From assembly GCF_037126285.1 (NCBI RefSeq), contig NZ_CP147012.1, positions 5,258,001 to 5,322,000 of the forward strand: 64,000 bases of DNA, read 5' to 3'. Position 1 is the first letter of the stretch, and every line of letters begins with the position of its first letter. Shown here in pieces: positions 1 through 9,642 of the stretch. Below the pieces are notes generated by a model. The model did no database searches. It worked only from the letters and a program-made list of their open reading frames with translations, and had not been told where the DNA came from. Source of the stretch: Bernardetia sp. MNP-M8. Its GTDB lineage: Bacteria > Bacteroidota > Bacteroidia > Cytophagales > Bernardetiaceae. A program made the translations under genes and the position numbers.

Positions 1-210
1 AAGAAAAAACGATAAAAGAAAGTTTTGAATGACTTATATTTTTGTAATTTGGCTTTAGCTTTGTATTTTTGCTTGCTTAAAATCAATAGTAGTTATGAAT
101 TACTTTTAGCTTTATCGATATAAAATCTATTGTAAAGATGAATATTTTGATAAAACTGTTTACTGATTATAAAGAAAAAATTTTTACTTCATTTTCCTAA
201 ATTTATACGA

Positions 211-1500
211 ATGGCTTATTTGTTCACTTCTGAATCTGTATCTGAAGGACATCCAGATAAAATCTCTGACCAAATCTCTGACGCTGTATTAGATGCAATG
301 CTTTCTCAAGATCCAAAATCAAGAGTAGCTTGTGAAACACTTGTAACAACAGGACTTGTAGTAGTAGCTGGAGAAGTTACTACACAGGCGTATGTTGATA
401 TTGCAGAGGTAGCTCGCAAGACAATTAAACATATTGGTTATAACAGTGATGAATATCGTTTTGATGCAGAATCTTGTGGTGTTATTGTTACTCTTCATAG
501 TCAATCTCCTGATATTGCTCAAGGCGTAGATAGAGAAAATGAAGAACAAGGTGCAGGTGACCAAGGAATGATGTTTGGTTATGCAACTAAAGAAACTCCT
601 GAATATATGCCAATGGCTCTTGCTTTTTCTCACCGAATTGTGAAAGAACTTGCCAAAATCCGTAAAGAAGAATCGCATTTAATGCCTTATTTACGTCCTG
701 ATGCAAAAGCACAAGTTACTATTCAGTATGATGATAATAACCAGCCTATTCATGTTCATACAGTTGTAGTTTCTACTCAACATGATGATTTTGATTCGGA
801 AGCTGCTATGCTTGCAAAAATCAACGAAGATGTTAAGAAAATTGTCATTCCTCGTGTTATTACTGATAAATTAATTACAAAAGATACTGTTTTCCATATC
901 AATCCTACTGGAAAATTTGTAATTGGAGGTCCTCATGGTGATGCTGGTCTTACAGGTCGTAAGATTATTGTTGATACATACGGTGGAAAAGGCGCACACG
1001 GTGGTGGAGCATTTTCTGGAAAAGATTCTTCCAAAGTAGATAGAAGTGCAGCGTATGCAACTCGTCATATTGCCAAAAATTTGGTAGCTGCTGGAATTGC
1101 TGATGAAGCTCTTGTTCAGGTTGCTTATGCAATTGGTGTAGCAAAGCCTGTTTCTCTTTCTGTAGATACTTATGGTACTTCTAAAGTAGATTTGACAGAC
1201 GGACAGATTGCAGAAAAATTAAATGAAATCTTCGATATGCGTCCTTCAGCTATTATTAGTCGTTTAGGACTTACAAATCCTATTTTCTCTCCAACGGCTG
1301 CTTACGGACATATGGGACGTGAAACATATACAGACAAAGTAAGTTTTTCTACTATCAAATCTGAACAAAAAGGGAATGTTACTAGCCAAACTACGACAGT
1401 AGAAGAGCGTGAAGTAGAATTCTTTACTTGGGAAAAATTGGATTATGTAGATAAAATTAAAGCTGCATTTAAACATGCTTCAAAGACAGTAGAAGCATAA
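211..1500 (+). CDS. metK: S-adenosylmethionine synthase
   Basis: Makes S-adenosylmethionine from methionine and ATP in the cytoplasm, with release of phosphate and pyrophosphate. The 429-residue protein has every family signature: GHPDKI near residue 13, GAGDQG at 114-119, the phosphate-binding stretch beginning [12 protein letters not shown] at 239, and a glycine-rich loop GGGAFSGKD at 264. Length is slightly above the usual 380-420 because the C-terminal part is a little extended, as in other Bacteroidota. The ATG at 211 sits just before the conserved N-terminal [17 protein letters not shown]. The 210 bases upstream hold no gene; TAGCTTTG at 56-63 could be a -7 box. A strong hairpin follows the stop. 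I saw no SAM riboswitch upstream. Confidence 0.98.
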   Translation: MAYLFTSESVSEGHPDKISDQISDAVLDAMLSQDPKSRVACETLVTTGLVVVAGEVTTQAYVDIAEVARKTIKHIGYNSDEYRFDAESCGVIVTLHSQSPDIAQGVDRENEEQGAGDQGMMFGYATKETPEYMPMALAFSHRIVKELAKIRKEESHLMPYLRPDAKAQVTIQYDDNNQPIHVHTVVVSTQHDDFDSEAAMLAKINEDVKKIVIPRVITDKLITKDTVFHINPTGKFVIGGPHGDAGLTGRKIIVDTYGGKGAHGGGAFSGKDSSKVDRSAAYATRHIAKNLVAAGIADEALVQVAYAIGVAKPVSLSVDTYGTSKVDLTDGQIAEKLNEIFDMRPSAIISRLGLTNPIFSPTAAYGHMGRETYTDKVSFSTIKSEQKGNVTSQTTTVEEREVEFFTWEKLDYVDKIKAAFKHASKTVEA

Positions 1501-1525
1501 TTAACTTAAAACAATTAGCTAAAAT

Positions 1526-1571
1526 AAAAAGCCTTTCAAATCTATTATTTATAGAATTGAAAGGCTTTTTT
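1526..1571. terminator. Bidirectional hairpin terminator between metK and the S74 protein gene
   Basis: AAAAAGCCTTTCAA and its complement TTGAAAGGCTTTTT flank a 17-base AT-rich loop. There are T runs on both strands, so it can serve both metK and the convergent gene that ends at 1594. Confidence 0.85.
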
Positions 1572-1593
1572 ATTTATTCATCAAGAAGAATAA

Positions 1594-4500
1594 TTATTCT
1601 GTATCAGCTATATTTTTAACTGTAAGCACTTTGAGCATGCGCTCTAGTTCTGCTAGACGTTTTTCGGTATCTGATTGTTGATTATTCTGTGTAGCTTCAT
1701 TCTTAGCATTTAATTTTTCAGAATCTATCAATTTGTTTTCAAGTTCTTCCAAACGAGTTTCTAATTCTTGAAGTTTTGTTTCTTTCTGTTCAATTATTTC
1801 TTGTTGTTCTTTAGTAGCTTGTAACAAAACGGGAACAAGACCTATATAATTTACAGATTTAAAACCATTTTCATCTGTAACTACCAAATTAGGAAATACT
1901 TCTTCTACTTCTTGAGCAATTACTCCAAATTGAAATCTATTATTCATGGCAACTGTATCCTTCCAGTAATAAGTAGTTCCACGTAAAGACAAAATATCAT
2001 TGAGTGAATTATTCATTGTTTGAATATTTCTCTTATAACGAATATCACTAGGATTTGTAAAATTTCCATCCACTCTCAAATCTCCTTCTATTCTTACATC
2101 ATCTTTAAAGTTTGAGTTTTCTTTTACATTGATACCCTTATCAAATTTGGCTTCTGTATCATTTACGTGAAAATGGTCTCCATAATGATCAAATTCACCA
2201 TACATGTCAAATCTATCATCCAGATTACTTGCATCACCAAAAATAACATCATTACCTCCACCTACTAAGAAATCTCCATTTACAGTTAAATCTCCTGACG
2301 TAGCAGGTAAAGAACTAGCAAAAGAAGATTGATCTTCCCAATATACTGTACCACTAGCACTAGTCAAAAGCACTTTGTCATTTCCTCCACTTTGAATTTT
2401 GTTAGCACTCACTGCATTATTTGTAATTTTACTATTAGTTATAGCATTATTTGCAATTTTGTTACTTGTAACAGCATTATTTTGAATTTTTAGCTCTGAA
2501 ACTGCTCCATTCAATAATTTTGTATCCGTTATAGAACCATTTTGAATTTTTTGGGAAGTTATAGTTCCATCTTGAATTTTTTGAGAATTAACAGAGTTAT
2601 CAGCAAGTTCATTTGTAGTGACAACATTAGCATTTAATTGTAAATTAGGATACGTACCGTTTAAATCGCCACTAGCAGCTCCTAAAGAACCCGAAGTAAA
2701 GGTACTTCTATCTTCCCAAGTTACACTTCCTGAACCGTCCGTTATCATAACTGTATTAGCTGTCCCACCTTGAATTTTTTGAGAAGTTACAGCATAATCA
2801 GCAAGTTCAATTGAAGTAACAGCATTAGGATTAATTTCTAAATTGGGATACGTACCATTTAAATCGCCACTAGCTGCTCCTAAAGAACCTGAAGTAAAGG
2901 TACTTCTATCTTCCCAAGTTACATTGCCACTGCCATCAGTGACCATCACTGTATTGGCTGAACCTTTTTTGATTTTTGATTCTGTGATAGCTTCATTAGT
3001 AATATTAATCGTCTCAACAGCATTATCAGATAATTCAAAACTTGAAACTACGTTTTCTTTTAGTTGAAGAGCATCATAAGTGCCTTCAATGTCACCATCT
3101 GCTGAACCTAAACTAGTTGGAGTGACATCAAAATTACTGCGATTTTCCCAACTTACATTGCCACTGCCATCAGTGACCATCACTGTATTAGCTGAACCTT
3201 TTTTGATTTTATCCTCTGTGATAGCTTCATTAGTAATATTAATCGTTTCTACTGCATTATCAGATAATTCAAAACTTGAAACTACGTTTTCTTTTAGTTG
3301 AAGAGCATCATAAGTGCCTTCAATATCGCCATCTGCCGAACCTAAACTAGTTGGAGTGACATCAAAATTACTGCGATTTTCCCAACTTACATTGCCACTG
3401 CCATCAGTGACCATCACTGTATTGGCTGAACCTTTTTTGATTTTTGATTCTGTTACAGCTTCATTTTCTATATTATTCGTTTCTACTGCATTATCAGATA
3501 ACTCAAAACTTGAAACTACATTTTCTTTTAGTTGAAGGGCATCATAAGTGCCTTCAATATCACCATCGGCTGAACCTAAACTAGTTGGAGTAACATCAAA
3601 ATTACTTCTGTCTTCCCAAGTTACGTTTCCTGAACCATCCGTTACCATAACTGTATTGGCTGAACCTTTTTTGATTTTTGATTCTGTGATAGCTTCATTA
3701 GTAATATTGATCGTCTCAACTGCATTATCAGATAATTCAAAACTTGAAACTACGTTTTCTTTCAGTTGAAGAGCATCATAAGTGCCTTCAATATCACCAT
3801 CGGCTGAACCTAAACTAGTTGGAGTGACATCAAAATTACTGCGATTTTCCCAACTTACGTTTCCACTGCCATCAGTGACCATCACTGTATTGGCTGAACC
3901 TTTTTTGATTTTTGATTCTGTGATAGCTTCATTAGTAATATTAATCGTCTCAACTGCATTATCAGATAACTCAAAACTTGAAACTACGTTTTCTTTTAGC
4001 TCTAAAGCTGAGTAATCACCACTTAAATCACCTCCTGCATTTCCAAGTGAACCTGAAGTAAAGGTACTTCTGTCTACCCAAATAACTTCTCCTGTTCCTG
4101 TTGTTGTAAGAACTTTATTATTTCCTCCTCCTTGAATTTTAGTTTCTGTAATTGCACCTTCTTGAATTTTATCTGTAGTTATAGCATTAGTATTAATATC
4201 TTCTGTCTCAATAGTGTTATCTGCAATTTTATTAGTGGTTATTACTCCATCATTGATTTGAAGGTTTGTATAATTGCCACTTATATCTCCACCTGCATTA
4301 CCCAAAGAATTTGGATTGCTTTGTAAATCTGTTTTGTTAAGCCAAACAACTTCTCCTATCGAATTAGTAGTAAGAATTTTATTATTTCCTCCTCCCTCAA
4401 TACTAGAGGGCTTGACAGAGCCAGTAGCTACACTTTTAGCCATATAGGCATAAGGTACAGAATTTAGTGAAGTAGCTATCATAGGAGCAGTATCGCCTAT

Positions 4501-4806
4501 TTTTATTCTCAATCTCAAGTTAGGATTTTCGCTAAAAAGTGTATTTTCAATAGGATTGTTACTGCCCAAAACAACTGAATAAAGCCCTCTTTGAATAACA
4601 ACTTGTTGTGTTTCAGACCATTTTACTTGGTCATTTTCAGAAATAAATTCAAATAAAATAGTCTCATTTCCTTCATAAAGTTGTCCATTTTGCATTAGCT
4701 TTCCTTGATAAGAAATACCTGATGAATAAGAGAAAATATTAGTTTGAGCGTATAGATAAAAAGGCATACAGATAAAGCATACCAATAAAAGTAAAAATGA
4801 TTTCAT
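1594..4806 (-). CDS. Secreted repeat protein with C-terminal Peptidase_S74 (intramolecular chaperone) domain
   Basis: A 1070-residue exported protein. A signal peptide (hydrophobic residues 3-20, ending YAQ) is followed by a domain related to phage tail/adhesin stalks. A long run of repeats with motifs such as ITNEAITESKIKKG and ANTVMVTDGSGNVSWE comes next; five are near-identical 78-residue units. A short beta-rich region leads to the S74 domain near residue 918, with motif SDIRYKRNI and GVIAQEVEEVFP. A C-terminal coiled coil covers about 985-1060. In endosialidase-type proteins this domain trimerises the stalk and then cleaves itself at the Ser of the SD motif. The likely role is a trimeric surface fibre or adhesin (inference). 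It is transcribed alone, convergent with metK. Confidence 0.85.
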   Translation of the reverse strand: MKSFLLLLVCFICMPFYLYAQTNIFSYSSGISYQGKLMQNGQLYEGNETILFEFISENDQVKWSETQQVVIQRGLYSVVLGSNNPIENTLFSENPNLRLRIKIGDTAPMIATSLNSVPYAYMAKSVATGSVKPSSIEGGGNNKILTTNSIGEVVWLNKTDLQSNPNSLGNAGGDISGNYTNLQINDGVITTNKIADNTIETEDINTNAITTDKIQEGAITETKIQGGGNNKVLTTTGTGEVIWVDRSTFTSGSLGNAGGDLSGDYSALELKENVVSSFELSDNAVETINITNEAITESKIKKGSANTVMVTDGSGNVSWENRSNFDVTPTSLGSADGDIEGTYDALQLKENVVSSFELSDNAVETINITNEAITESKIKKGSANTVMVTDGSGNVTWEDRSNFDVTPTSLGSADGDIEGTYDALQLKENVVSSFELSDNAVETNNIENEAVTESKIKKGSANTVMVTDGSGNVSWENRSNFDVTPTSLGSADGDIEGTYDALQLKENVVSSFELSDNAVETINITNEAITEDKIKKGSANTVMVTDGSGNVSWENRSNFDVTPTSLGSADGDIEGTYDALQLKENVVSSFELSDNAVETINITNEAITESKIKKGSANTVMVTDGSGNVTWEDRSTFTSGSLGAASGDLNGTYPNLEINPNAVTSIELADYAVTSQKIQGGTANTVMITDGSGSVTWEDRSTFTSGSLGAASGDLNGTYPNLQLNANVVTTNELADNSVNSQKIQDGTITSQKIQNGSITDTKLLNGAVSELKIQNNAVTSNKIANNAITNSKITNNAVSANKIQSGGNDKVLLTSASGTVYWEDQSSFASSLPATSGDLTVNGDFLVGGGNDVIFGDASNLDDRFDMYGEFDHYGDHFHVNDTEAKFDKGINVKENSNFKDDVRIEGDLRVDGNFTNPSDIRYKRNIQTMNNSLNDILSLRGTTYYWKDTVAMNNRFQFGVIAQEVEEVFPNLVVTDENGFKSVNYIGLVPVLLQATKEQQEIIEQKETKLQELETRLEELENKLIDSEKLNAKNEATQNNQQSDTEKRLAELERMLKVLTVKNIADTE
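2890..4057 (-). repeat. Five tandem 234-bp coding repeats
   Basis: Inside the S74 protein gene, five head-to-tail units of 234 bp (78 codons) are nearly identical at DNA level. They differ at a few codons, for example ESK/EDK and NIEN/NITN. Spurious opposite-strand open frames recur at exactly 234-bp steps (3080, 3314, 3548, 3782), which shows how little the units have drifted. Two more divergent units lie on the C-terminal side. Confidence 0.9.
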
Positions 4807-5124
4807 AGCTGGGAAAAGTAAAAATGCAGATAAAAAAGAATGTTATCAACTAAAACTTTAACTAAAAATTAGATAGAGAAAATAAAAATGCTCTAACTCA
4901 ATAAAGAAGTTGAATACAAAAATTTTGGAATTAAAAAATAATAACATCATCAAACCAATAAAATAAAATATTGGTGTTATATAATGTGATTGGTTTTATA
5001 ACGCAAATTCTTAAATTATGTTTGTTTTTTTTTACTTTTGTTTAGGATTTATCAGTAATACTCTAAGTATAAAAGAGTTAAAGTAAACAAGTCAGGTCGT
5101 TTTTAATTAAACATTATAGTCATT
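4807..5124. other. Intergenic region upstream of the S74 protein gene
   Basis: 318 bases of AT-rich DNA between two genes on the minus strand; I see no gene. A weak hairpin (CCAATA...TATTGG, 4955-4974) is present. The promoter of the S74 gene should be here but no clear TAnnTTTG box stands out. Confidence 0.5.
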
Positions 5125-6543
5125 TTAAAATATTTTGATGCTATTTTTTGTTGTAGTATTTAATTTAAAGTTATTATTTATTCTTAATCCGTTTACTTGA
5201 TTTTCTCCAATAATTCCTACCCAAACTATATTAGTTTTGGATAACAAAACATAAACAAAATTTCTTTGATAAATCGAAATTTTGAGGTCAGTTAGAAAAT
5301 CTCCTACATTCTTTTTATTTTTCATTCCTAATGGAATAAATTTATCTCCATCTTTCCATTTTCTCAATTTCAAAGGAAATTCTAATTTATCTAAATCTAA
5401 ATACATAGCTTTTCCTTTGAAATTAGCATCTTTTGGGTTACATTTTTCTAAAGTTAAATTAATTTCATCTGTATTACTTTTAATAATAAAATTATCTGAC
5501 TCATTAGAATTGAATAGAATTAAAAATTCTTTATCTTCCTCATCAATTTGATTTTGGTTTTGATTGACTAAAATCCATTCCTTTTTATTTGTATAGAGAA
5601 TATGTGATTTTGAGATAAAAGTTTTAGTTTCTTGTTCAGAGTTCTCTAGCTGTTCTACAATTTGTTTGGCTTGTTTGTATGAAAATCCTTGTTTTTTGAG
5701 AAATTCAGAAATAATAAGTAAAGGTTCTATTAATTTCTTCAGCTCAGAAACGTATATTAAGCTACTTTTATCCTTATCTATTGAAATTGTCTTTTCAAAT
5801 TCTTTTACGTGAAATTGAAGTAAGTTTTCCATACTTCGTAACCTCTCAGAAGTATTTAGAAATGTTTTTTCTATATCTGAATTTATTTCTGTGAGACGAG
5901 GAATAATTTGATGTCGTATAAAATTACGTTTGTATTTTTCAGTCTGATTGCTGGCATCTTCTCGCCACTTTAAATTATTTTCTTTGGCATAATTCAAAAT
6001 TTCCTCTTTGGTAAGACAAAGCAAAGGACGAATAATTTGAGTTTGTTCTTTGGTAATTTTTCGTTTTGGCAAAATTCCTCTCAAACCTGAAATACCTGTT
6101 CCTTTACTCAAATGATAAATAGAGGTTTCTAAAGAGTCCGATAAATGATGTGCTGTCGCAACAAAATCATAATTTTCTGTTTGACTAATTTTTTCAAAAA
6201 AATTATATCTCAATTCTCTAGCTATAAGTTGAATAGATTTTTGCTGCTCTTTCGCAACCTTTTTTGTATCAAATCTTATAGCATGAAAAGGAAGGTTGTT
6301 TTTTATAGCATATTCTTTTATCAGCATTTCATCTTGATCGGACTCTTTACCTCTCAAACTAAAATTACAATGAGCAATTCCGATTTTACTTATTTTTTTA
6401 TCACAATTAGAGTTTATTTTCAACAAAATATCAATTAAAACCATTGAATCTACGCCACCACTAGCAGCCACAAGAATGGATTTATTTTCTAAGTCAAAAT
6501 TATTTTTAGTACAAAAAAAATCAATTGTTTTTAAAATTGTCAT
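5125..6543 (-). CDS. tilS: tRNA(Ile)-lysidine synthase
   Basis: Modifies C34 of the tRNA-Ile with CAU anticodon to lysidine, using ATP and lysine, so that it reads AUA. The 472-residue protein has the PP-loop ATPase signature SGGVDS at 28-33. It also has HCNFSLRGKESD near residue 58 and ATAHHLSDSLET near 130, both typical of TilS. The C-terminal substrate domain carries KLRKWKDGDKFIPLGM near 391, then a run matching the family's DFxxDxKI pattern. Length fits the family. It is an essential gene; the next minus-strand gene starts about 320 bp downstream. Confidence 0.95.
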   Translation of the reverse strand: MTILKTIDFFCTKNNFDLENKSILVAASGGVDSMVLIDILLKINSNCDKKISKIGIAHCNFSLRGKESDQDEMLIKEYAIKNNLPFHAIRFDTKKVAKEQQKSIQLIARELRYNFFEKISQTENYDFVATAHHLSDSLETSIYHLSKGTGISGLRGILPKRKITKEQTQIIRPLLCLTKEEILNYAKENNLKWREDASNQTEKYKRNFIRHQIIPRLTEINSDIEKTFLNTSERLRSMENLLQFHVKEFEKTISIDKDKSSLIYVSELKKLIEPLLIISEFLKKQGFSYKQAKQIVEQLENSEQETKTFISKSHILYTNKKEWILVNQNQNQIDEEDKEFLILFNSNESDNFIIKSNTDEINLTLEKCNPKDANFKGKAMYLDLDKLEFPLKLRKWKDGDKFIPLGMKNKKNVGDFLTDLKISIYQRNFVYVLLSKTNIVWVGIIGENQVNGLRINNNFKLNTTTKNSIKIF

Positions 6544-6599
6544 TAGTTTCTTCTTTAAAATGAAGTGGTTTATAGGGTATTTTCATTTTTGGGGATCAG

Positions 6600-6648
6600 A
6601 AAAACGTTGTGTTCTTTAAAATTTGAGGTTATTTATTGGATGTGCATA
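6600..6648 (-). pseudogene. Vestige of the 5' end of a RING-like family gene
   Basis: Read on the minus strand this starts ATGCACATCCAATAAATAAC and encodes MHIQ-stop-ITSNFKEH. It is nearly identical to the first 15 codons of the genes starting at 7542 and 8518 (MHIHKITSNFKEH, MQIHKISSNFKEH) but has an in-frame stop at codon 5. The similarity then ends abruptly. It is a third, almost erased copy left by local duplication. Confidence 0.75.
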
Positions 6649-6649
6649 G

Positions 6650-7201
6650 TTAAGTTTTATAAATTGTAATATTATAATGTCTTTCTTTTACTATACGTTC
6701 TAGATGATAGAAAAAATTAGAATAATTATCATCTTTCAAGTACAATGAAACTATACAATTTTCACTTAGTGTATTCAGTACTTTGAGGGTATTTTCCTTA
6801 TCATTTATCAAAAGATAACTAGTTGGGAATTGTAAAGTCTTGCCTTCTATATCTTCAATAATAAATATGTCATTTGGGTAGAAATGAATATTTAAAGAAC
6901 GAATATTAGTAGAAGGCAGAAAAAATTCTTGTATTCCAAATTTTTTACTAAAACCCACACCTCCTTTATACATGTAGAAAGCATCTTCTAAGAATTTTTT
7001 ATGAATAGTTTTCAAGTTTGTTCCCTTTAAATGATGTTCTATTTCACTAACAAAAAAAATAAGAAGCGAAAAAAGCAATGCTCCTACAAAAGGAAAAGGA
7101 TTTTCTATAAAAAAAGAGCAACTCAAACCAATTAAAAGCATTAAAATAAGTAAAATATAAAGTAGAGATTTTTTGTATAAAATATAATTTTGTTGAGCCA
7201 T
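6650..7201 (-). CDS. Membrane protein matching the C-terminal half of the 300-residue paralogue
   Basis: 183 residues of unknown function. Two adjacent membrane segments (about 13-33 and 36-52) are followed by a soluble alpha/beta domain. That domain aligns with residues about 180-280 of the protein encoded at 7616-8518: TIHKKFLEDAFYMYKGGVGF versus TFHKEFNDTVFYISDKKIGF, then IIEDIEGKTLQF versus IIEDRNRGQVKF. It therefore looks like the membrane-plus-C-terminal half of the same two-part architecture. The N-terminal half is the separate 95-residue gene 53 bp upstream. The fold of the soluble part resembles PH-like membrane domains only in general outline (inference). Confidence 0.6.
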   Translation of the reverse strand: MAQQNYILYKKSLLYILLILMLLIGLSCSFFIENPFPFVGALLFSLLIFFVSEIEHHLKGTNLKTIHKKFLEDAFYMYKGGVGFSKKFGIQEFFLPSTNIRSLNIHFYPNDIFIIEDIEGKTLQFPTSYLLINDKENTLKVLNTLSENCIVSLYLKDDNYSNFFYHLERIVKERHYNITIYKT

Positions 7202-7254
7202 TTCTCCCTGCTTTTCTTGCCACGTATTTCTATTTATTTTACTTGAAAAATAAT

Positions 7255-7542
7255 TTATAATATCTTTTCCTTGTGGTAAAAAACATAGAAAATAGTCTTT
7301 CCTTTAAATGTAAAATTTGTTTTAGACAATTTTTCAGGAAATTCCACCAATGTTTCAGACTGCTCACAATGCTGTTTTCCCAAATATTCCCACGTATCAC
7401 TCAAAAAAACCGATTTGCAAACAGCACAAAAAACGACTCTATCGCCTTGCAAAATAGTATCTCCTGTTATAGGGTCTTTTCGGTTTTGTGCTAGGAAATT
7501 TTGGTGTTCTTTAAAATTTGAGGTTATTTTGTGGATGTGCAT
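7255..7542 (-). CDS. Small degenerate RING-like protein (split N-terminal half)
   Basis: 95 residues. The first 69 are almost identical to the N-terminus of the 300-residue neighbour. They contain GDRVVFCAVC and a downstream HC pair, a CxxC...HC arrangement resembling bacterial RING/treble-clef domains. The first metal-binding pair is replaced by DPIT and the middle pair is also lost. After residue 70 the sequence diverges and stops at KEKIL, just before the membrane-protein gene at 7201. Either this pair arose from a broken 300-residue-type gene, or the larger gene is a fusion of the two. Function unknown. Confidence 0.55.
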   Translation of the reverse strand: MHIHKITSNFKEHQNFLAQNRKDPITGDTILQGDRVVFCAVCKSVFLSDTWEYLGKQHCEQSETLVEFPEKLSKTNFTFKGKTIFYVFYHKEKIL

Positions 7543-7615
7543 TTATAATGTGTTGGTTTAGATAACGTTCTTATTCTCTTGATCAATTTCTTTTGAGCAT
7601 AGTTAAACTGTATTT

Positions 7616-8518
7616 TTAATTTGTAAGTGAGAAGTTGATTTTAGATTGTTCCATCTTTATGAAAGTCTCTATATTTTGCTTATTTTTTCTACTATTAGTT
7701 CTGATATTTATTTCAATGCCATATTTTTTATTTAGAAAGTTTAGTGTTTTCAACAAGCTATCATTTTCTAATATTTCAAAATAATTGAGACGAAATTTTA
7801 CTTGTCCTCTATTTCTATCTTCAATAATACAATCGCCAAAAGCAGAAGAAAAACTAATAAACTGTGAAAAATCTAATGATATTGACTGAATGTCAGTAAA
7901 ATCTGAAGCATAATCTTCAGTTCCAACAGAGGTGCTAAAGCCTATTTTTTTGTCTGAAATATAAAAAACAGTATCATTAAATTCTTTATGAAATGTGGTT
8001 ATGTTATTAGCTTTGTTACTTGGTAAATTTTCTTTTAGAATGAAAAAAAATACAAAAATTAAAAGTAGAAGCAAAATAAATAAAGCATTTTTAGTGATTA
8101 AAATGGCAGCAAAAATCCCCAATATTCCTATAAACCCTGCTATATTCAATATATCTTTAAACTCTCCATGAGTCTGAGTAAACTGTCCTCTAAATTTCCA
8201 AATGCTTCTGTCAATTCTAGGAATAGTATCGGTAAATCCATTGCTTGAAGCAAGATAACTATAAAATAAAAGCTGTTCAGATGCCTTAAGAAGAATTGGA
8301 GCATAATTTAAAGGAAATTCAACCAATGTTTCAGACTGCTCACAATGCTGTTTTCCCAAATATTCCCACGTATCACTCAAAAAAACCGATTTGCAAATGG
8401 CACAAAAAACGACTCTATCACCTTGCAAAATAGTATCTCCTGTTATAGGATCCTTTCGGTTTTGAGCTAGGAGATTTTGATGTTCTTTAAAATTTGAGCT
8501 TATTTTGTGGATTTGCAT
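7616..8518 (-). CDS. Degenerate RING-like / membrane / soluble-domain protein
   Basis: 300 residues, function unknown. The N-terminal domain (1-70) contains FCAIC near 45 and GKQHC near 62, a reduced zinc-binding pattern related to prokaryotic RING fingers. Residues 126-170 form two adjoining membrane segments. Residues 180-280 form an alpha/beta domain shared with the 183-residue neighbour. Bacterial RING-like domains fused to membrane segments are thought to act in protein quality control or ubiquitin-like signalling at membranes. With half of the zinc ligands missing here, I would not assume catalysis. The DNA of the first 210 bases is nearly identical to that at 7542, which indicates recent duplication. 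Confidence 0.65.
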   Translation of the reverse strand: MQIHKISSNFKEHQNLLAQNRKDPITGDTILQGDRVVFCAICKSVFLSDTWEYLGKQHCEQSETLVEFPLNYAPILLKASEQLLFYSYLASSNGFTDTIPRIDRSIWKFRGQFTQTHGEFKDILNIAGFIGILGIFAAILITKNALFILLLLLIFVFFFILKENLPSNKANNITTFHKEFNDTVFYISDKKIGFSTSVGTEDYASDFTDIQSISLDFSQFISFSSAFGDCIIEDRNRGQVKFRLNYFEILENDSLLKTLNFLNKKYGIEINIRTNSRKNKQNIETFIKMEQSKINFSLTN

Positions 8519-8558
8519 TCAATAACAAACATTAAATGTATAATGAATTATAAATTGA

Positions 8559-8618
8559 ACAGGGTTTTGACCCTGTTTTATCAGCTTTCAAATTCAAATA
8601 ACAGGGTTAAAACCCTGT
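8559..8618. repeat. Two copies of an 18-bp palindrome
   Basis: ACAGGGTTTTGACCCTGT (8559-8576) and ACAGGGTTAAAACCCTGT (8601-8618) lie 24 bp apart between the RING-like gene and rfbD. The same palindrome recurs at 9600 and 29839, usually next to an AATTG(G/A) flank. Confidence 0.8.
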
Positions 8619-8673
8619 CTAATTGAAGAATGAATGAAATCAAATTTTATCTGTATTGATACAATAGTACTAT

Positions 8674-9546
8674 TTACATTTTATTCAAACAACGCTTTAA
8701 AGCATCTCTCCAATGAGGAATTTCGATATCAAAATTCTGTTTGATTTTAGACTTATCTAATACACTATACGAAGGACGCTCTGCTGGCGTTGGAAATTGC
8801 ACTGAACGAACAGGTTGTAAATTTATTTTTTTATCTTTTGTTTGTTTTGACAATTCAAAAATCGCTTGAGCAAAATCATACCAACTCGCTACACCTTCAT
8901 TTGAATAATGATATGTTCCCCACAAATGAGGCTCAACAAATTTCTTATCTTCTAAATTGAGAATAATTTGAAGAATTGTATCTGCCAAATCTCGTGCATA
9001 AGTCGGACTTCCTAGTTGGTCATATACTACATTCAAAGGATTTTTATCAGCAAGTGAAAGCATTGTTTTGACAAAATTTTTACCAAAAGAAGAATACAGC
9101 CAAGCTGTTCTCAAAATAATAGTGTGTGGATTATACAATAACACATTTTTTTCGCCTTGCCATTTTGAAGTTCCATATACGCCCTTTGGATTAGGCGTAT
9201 CATTTTCTGTATAAGGCGTATTTTTTTTACCATCAAAAACAAAATCTGTCGAAATATGAATCAAACGCACACCGTGTTTTTCACATGCTTTTGCAAGATT
9301 TGTTGTTCCCACTACATTGACTTCATAAGCTGCCAATTTATCATTTTCAGAGTTATCAACGGCTGTATAAGCTGCTGCATTGATACAATAATCAAAATGT
9401 TGAAGTTCAAATAATTCATTTACACGCTTTGGATGTGTAATGTCTAGCTTTTCAAAATCAGTAAAATGAAAATCAAAAGGATAGGCTTTTTTTAAGGCTT
9501 GAAGCTCTTGTCCTAGTTGTCCGTCTGCTCCTGTTACTAAAATCAT
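8674..9546 (-). CDS. rfbD: dTDP-4-dehydrorhamnose reductase
   Basis: Last step of dTDP-L-rhamnose synthesis: NAD(P)H-dependent reduction of dTDP-4-dehydro-L-rhamnose. It supplies rhamnose to surface polysaccharide. The short-chain dehydrogenase fold shows GADGQLGQ near residue 6, ISTDFVFDG near 98 and the catalytic YxxxK in YGTSK near 124. I place the start at the ATG at 9546, giving 290 residues. The open frame reaches a TTG at 9573, but the family begins with MILVTGADGQLG. No other rml genes are in the window. Both intergenic flanks carry the CAGGGTTTT palindrome. Confidence 0.93.
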   Translation of the reverse strand: MILVTGADGQLGQELQALKKAYPFDFHFTDFEKLDITHPKRVNELFELQHFDYCINAAAYTAVDNSENDKLAAYEVNVVGTTNLAKACEKHGVRLIHISTDFVFDGKKNTPYTENDTPNPKGVYGTSKWQGEKNVLLYNPHTIILRTAWLYSSFGKNFVKTMLSLADKNPLNVVYDQLGSPTYARDLADTILQIILNLEDKKFVEPHLWGTYHYSNEGVASWYDFAQAIFELSKQTKDKKINLQPVRSVQFPTPAERPSYSVLDKSKIKQNFDIEIPHWRDALKRCLNKM

Positions 9547-9599
9547 AGGTTTATATTTATTAAGTAATAGCAAACAGTATTTGTATTTTTATCAATTGG

Positions 9600-9617
9600 A
9601 CAGGGTTTTAGCCCTGT
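9600..9617. repeat. 18-bp palindrome between rfbD and purH
   Basis: ACAGGGTTTTAGCCCTGT, the same repeat as at 8559 and 8601. It is flanked by CAATTGG and CTTTAATTG, so the inverted symmetry extends a little further. Confidence 0.8.
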
Positions 9618-9642
9618 CCTTTAATTGTTTGCTATTGTTTTT

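Noticed and set aside
1-210. Possible SAM riboswitch before metK
   Set aside because: No conserved SAM riboswitch segment or terminator-like switch is visible; only an AT-rich leader.
2843-4015. Series of plus-strand open frames of 73-77 codons at 234-bp steps
   Set aside because: They are antisense shadows of the tandem repeats in the S74 protein gene and have no independent support.
4955-4974. Terminator for tilS
   Set aside because: The hairpin is weak, has no T run after it on the minus strand, and lies 150 bp past the stop.
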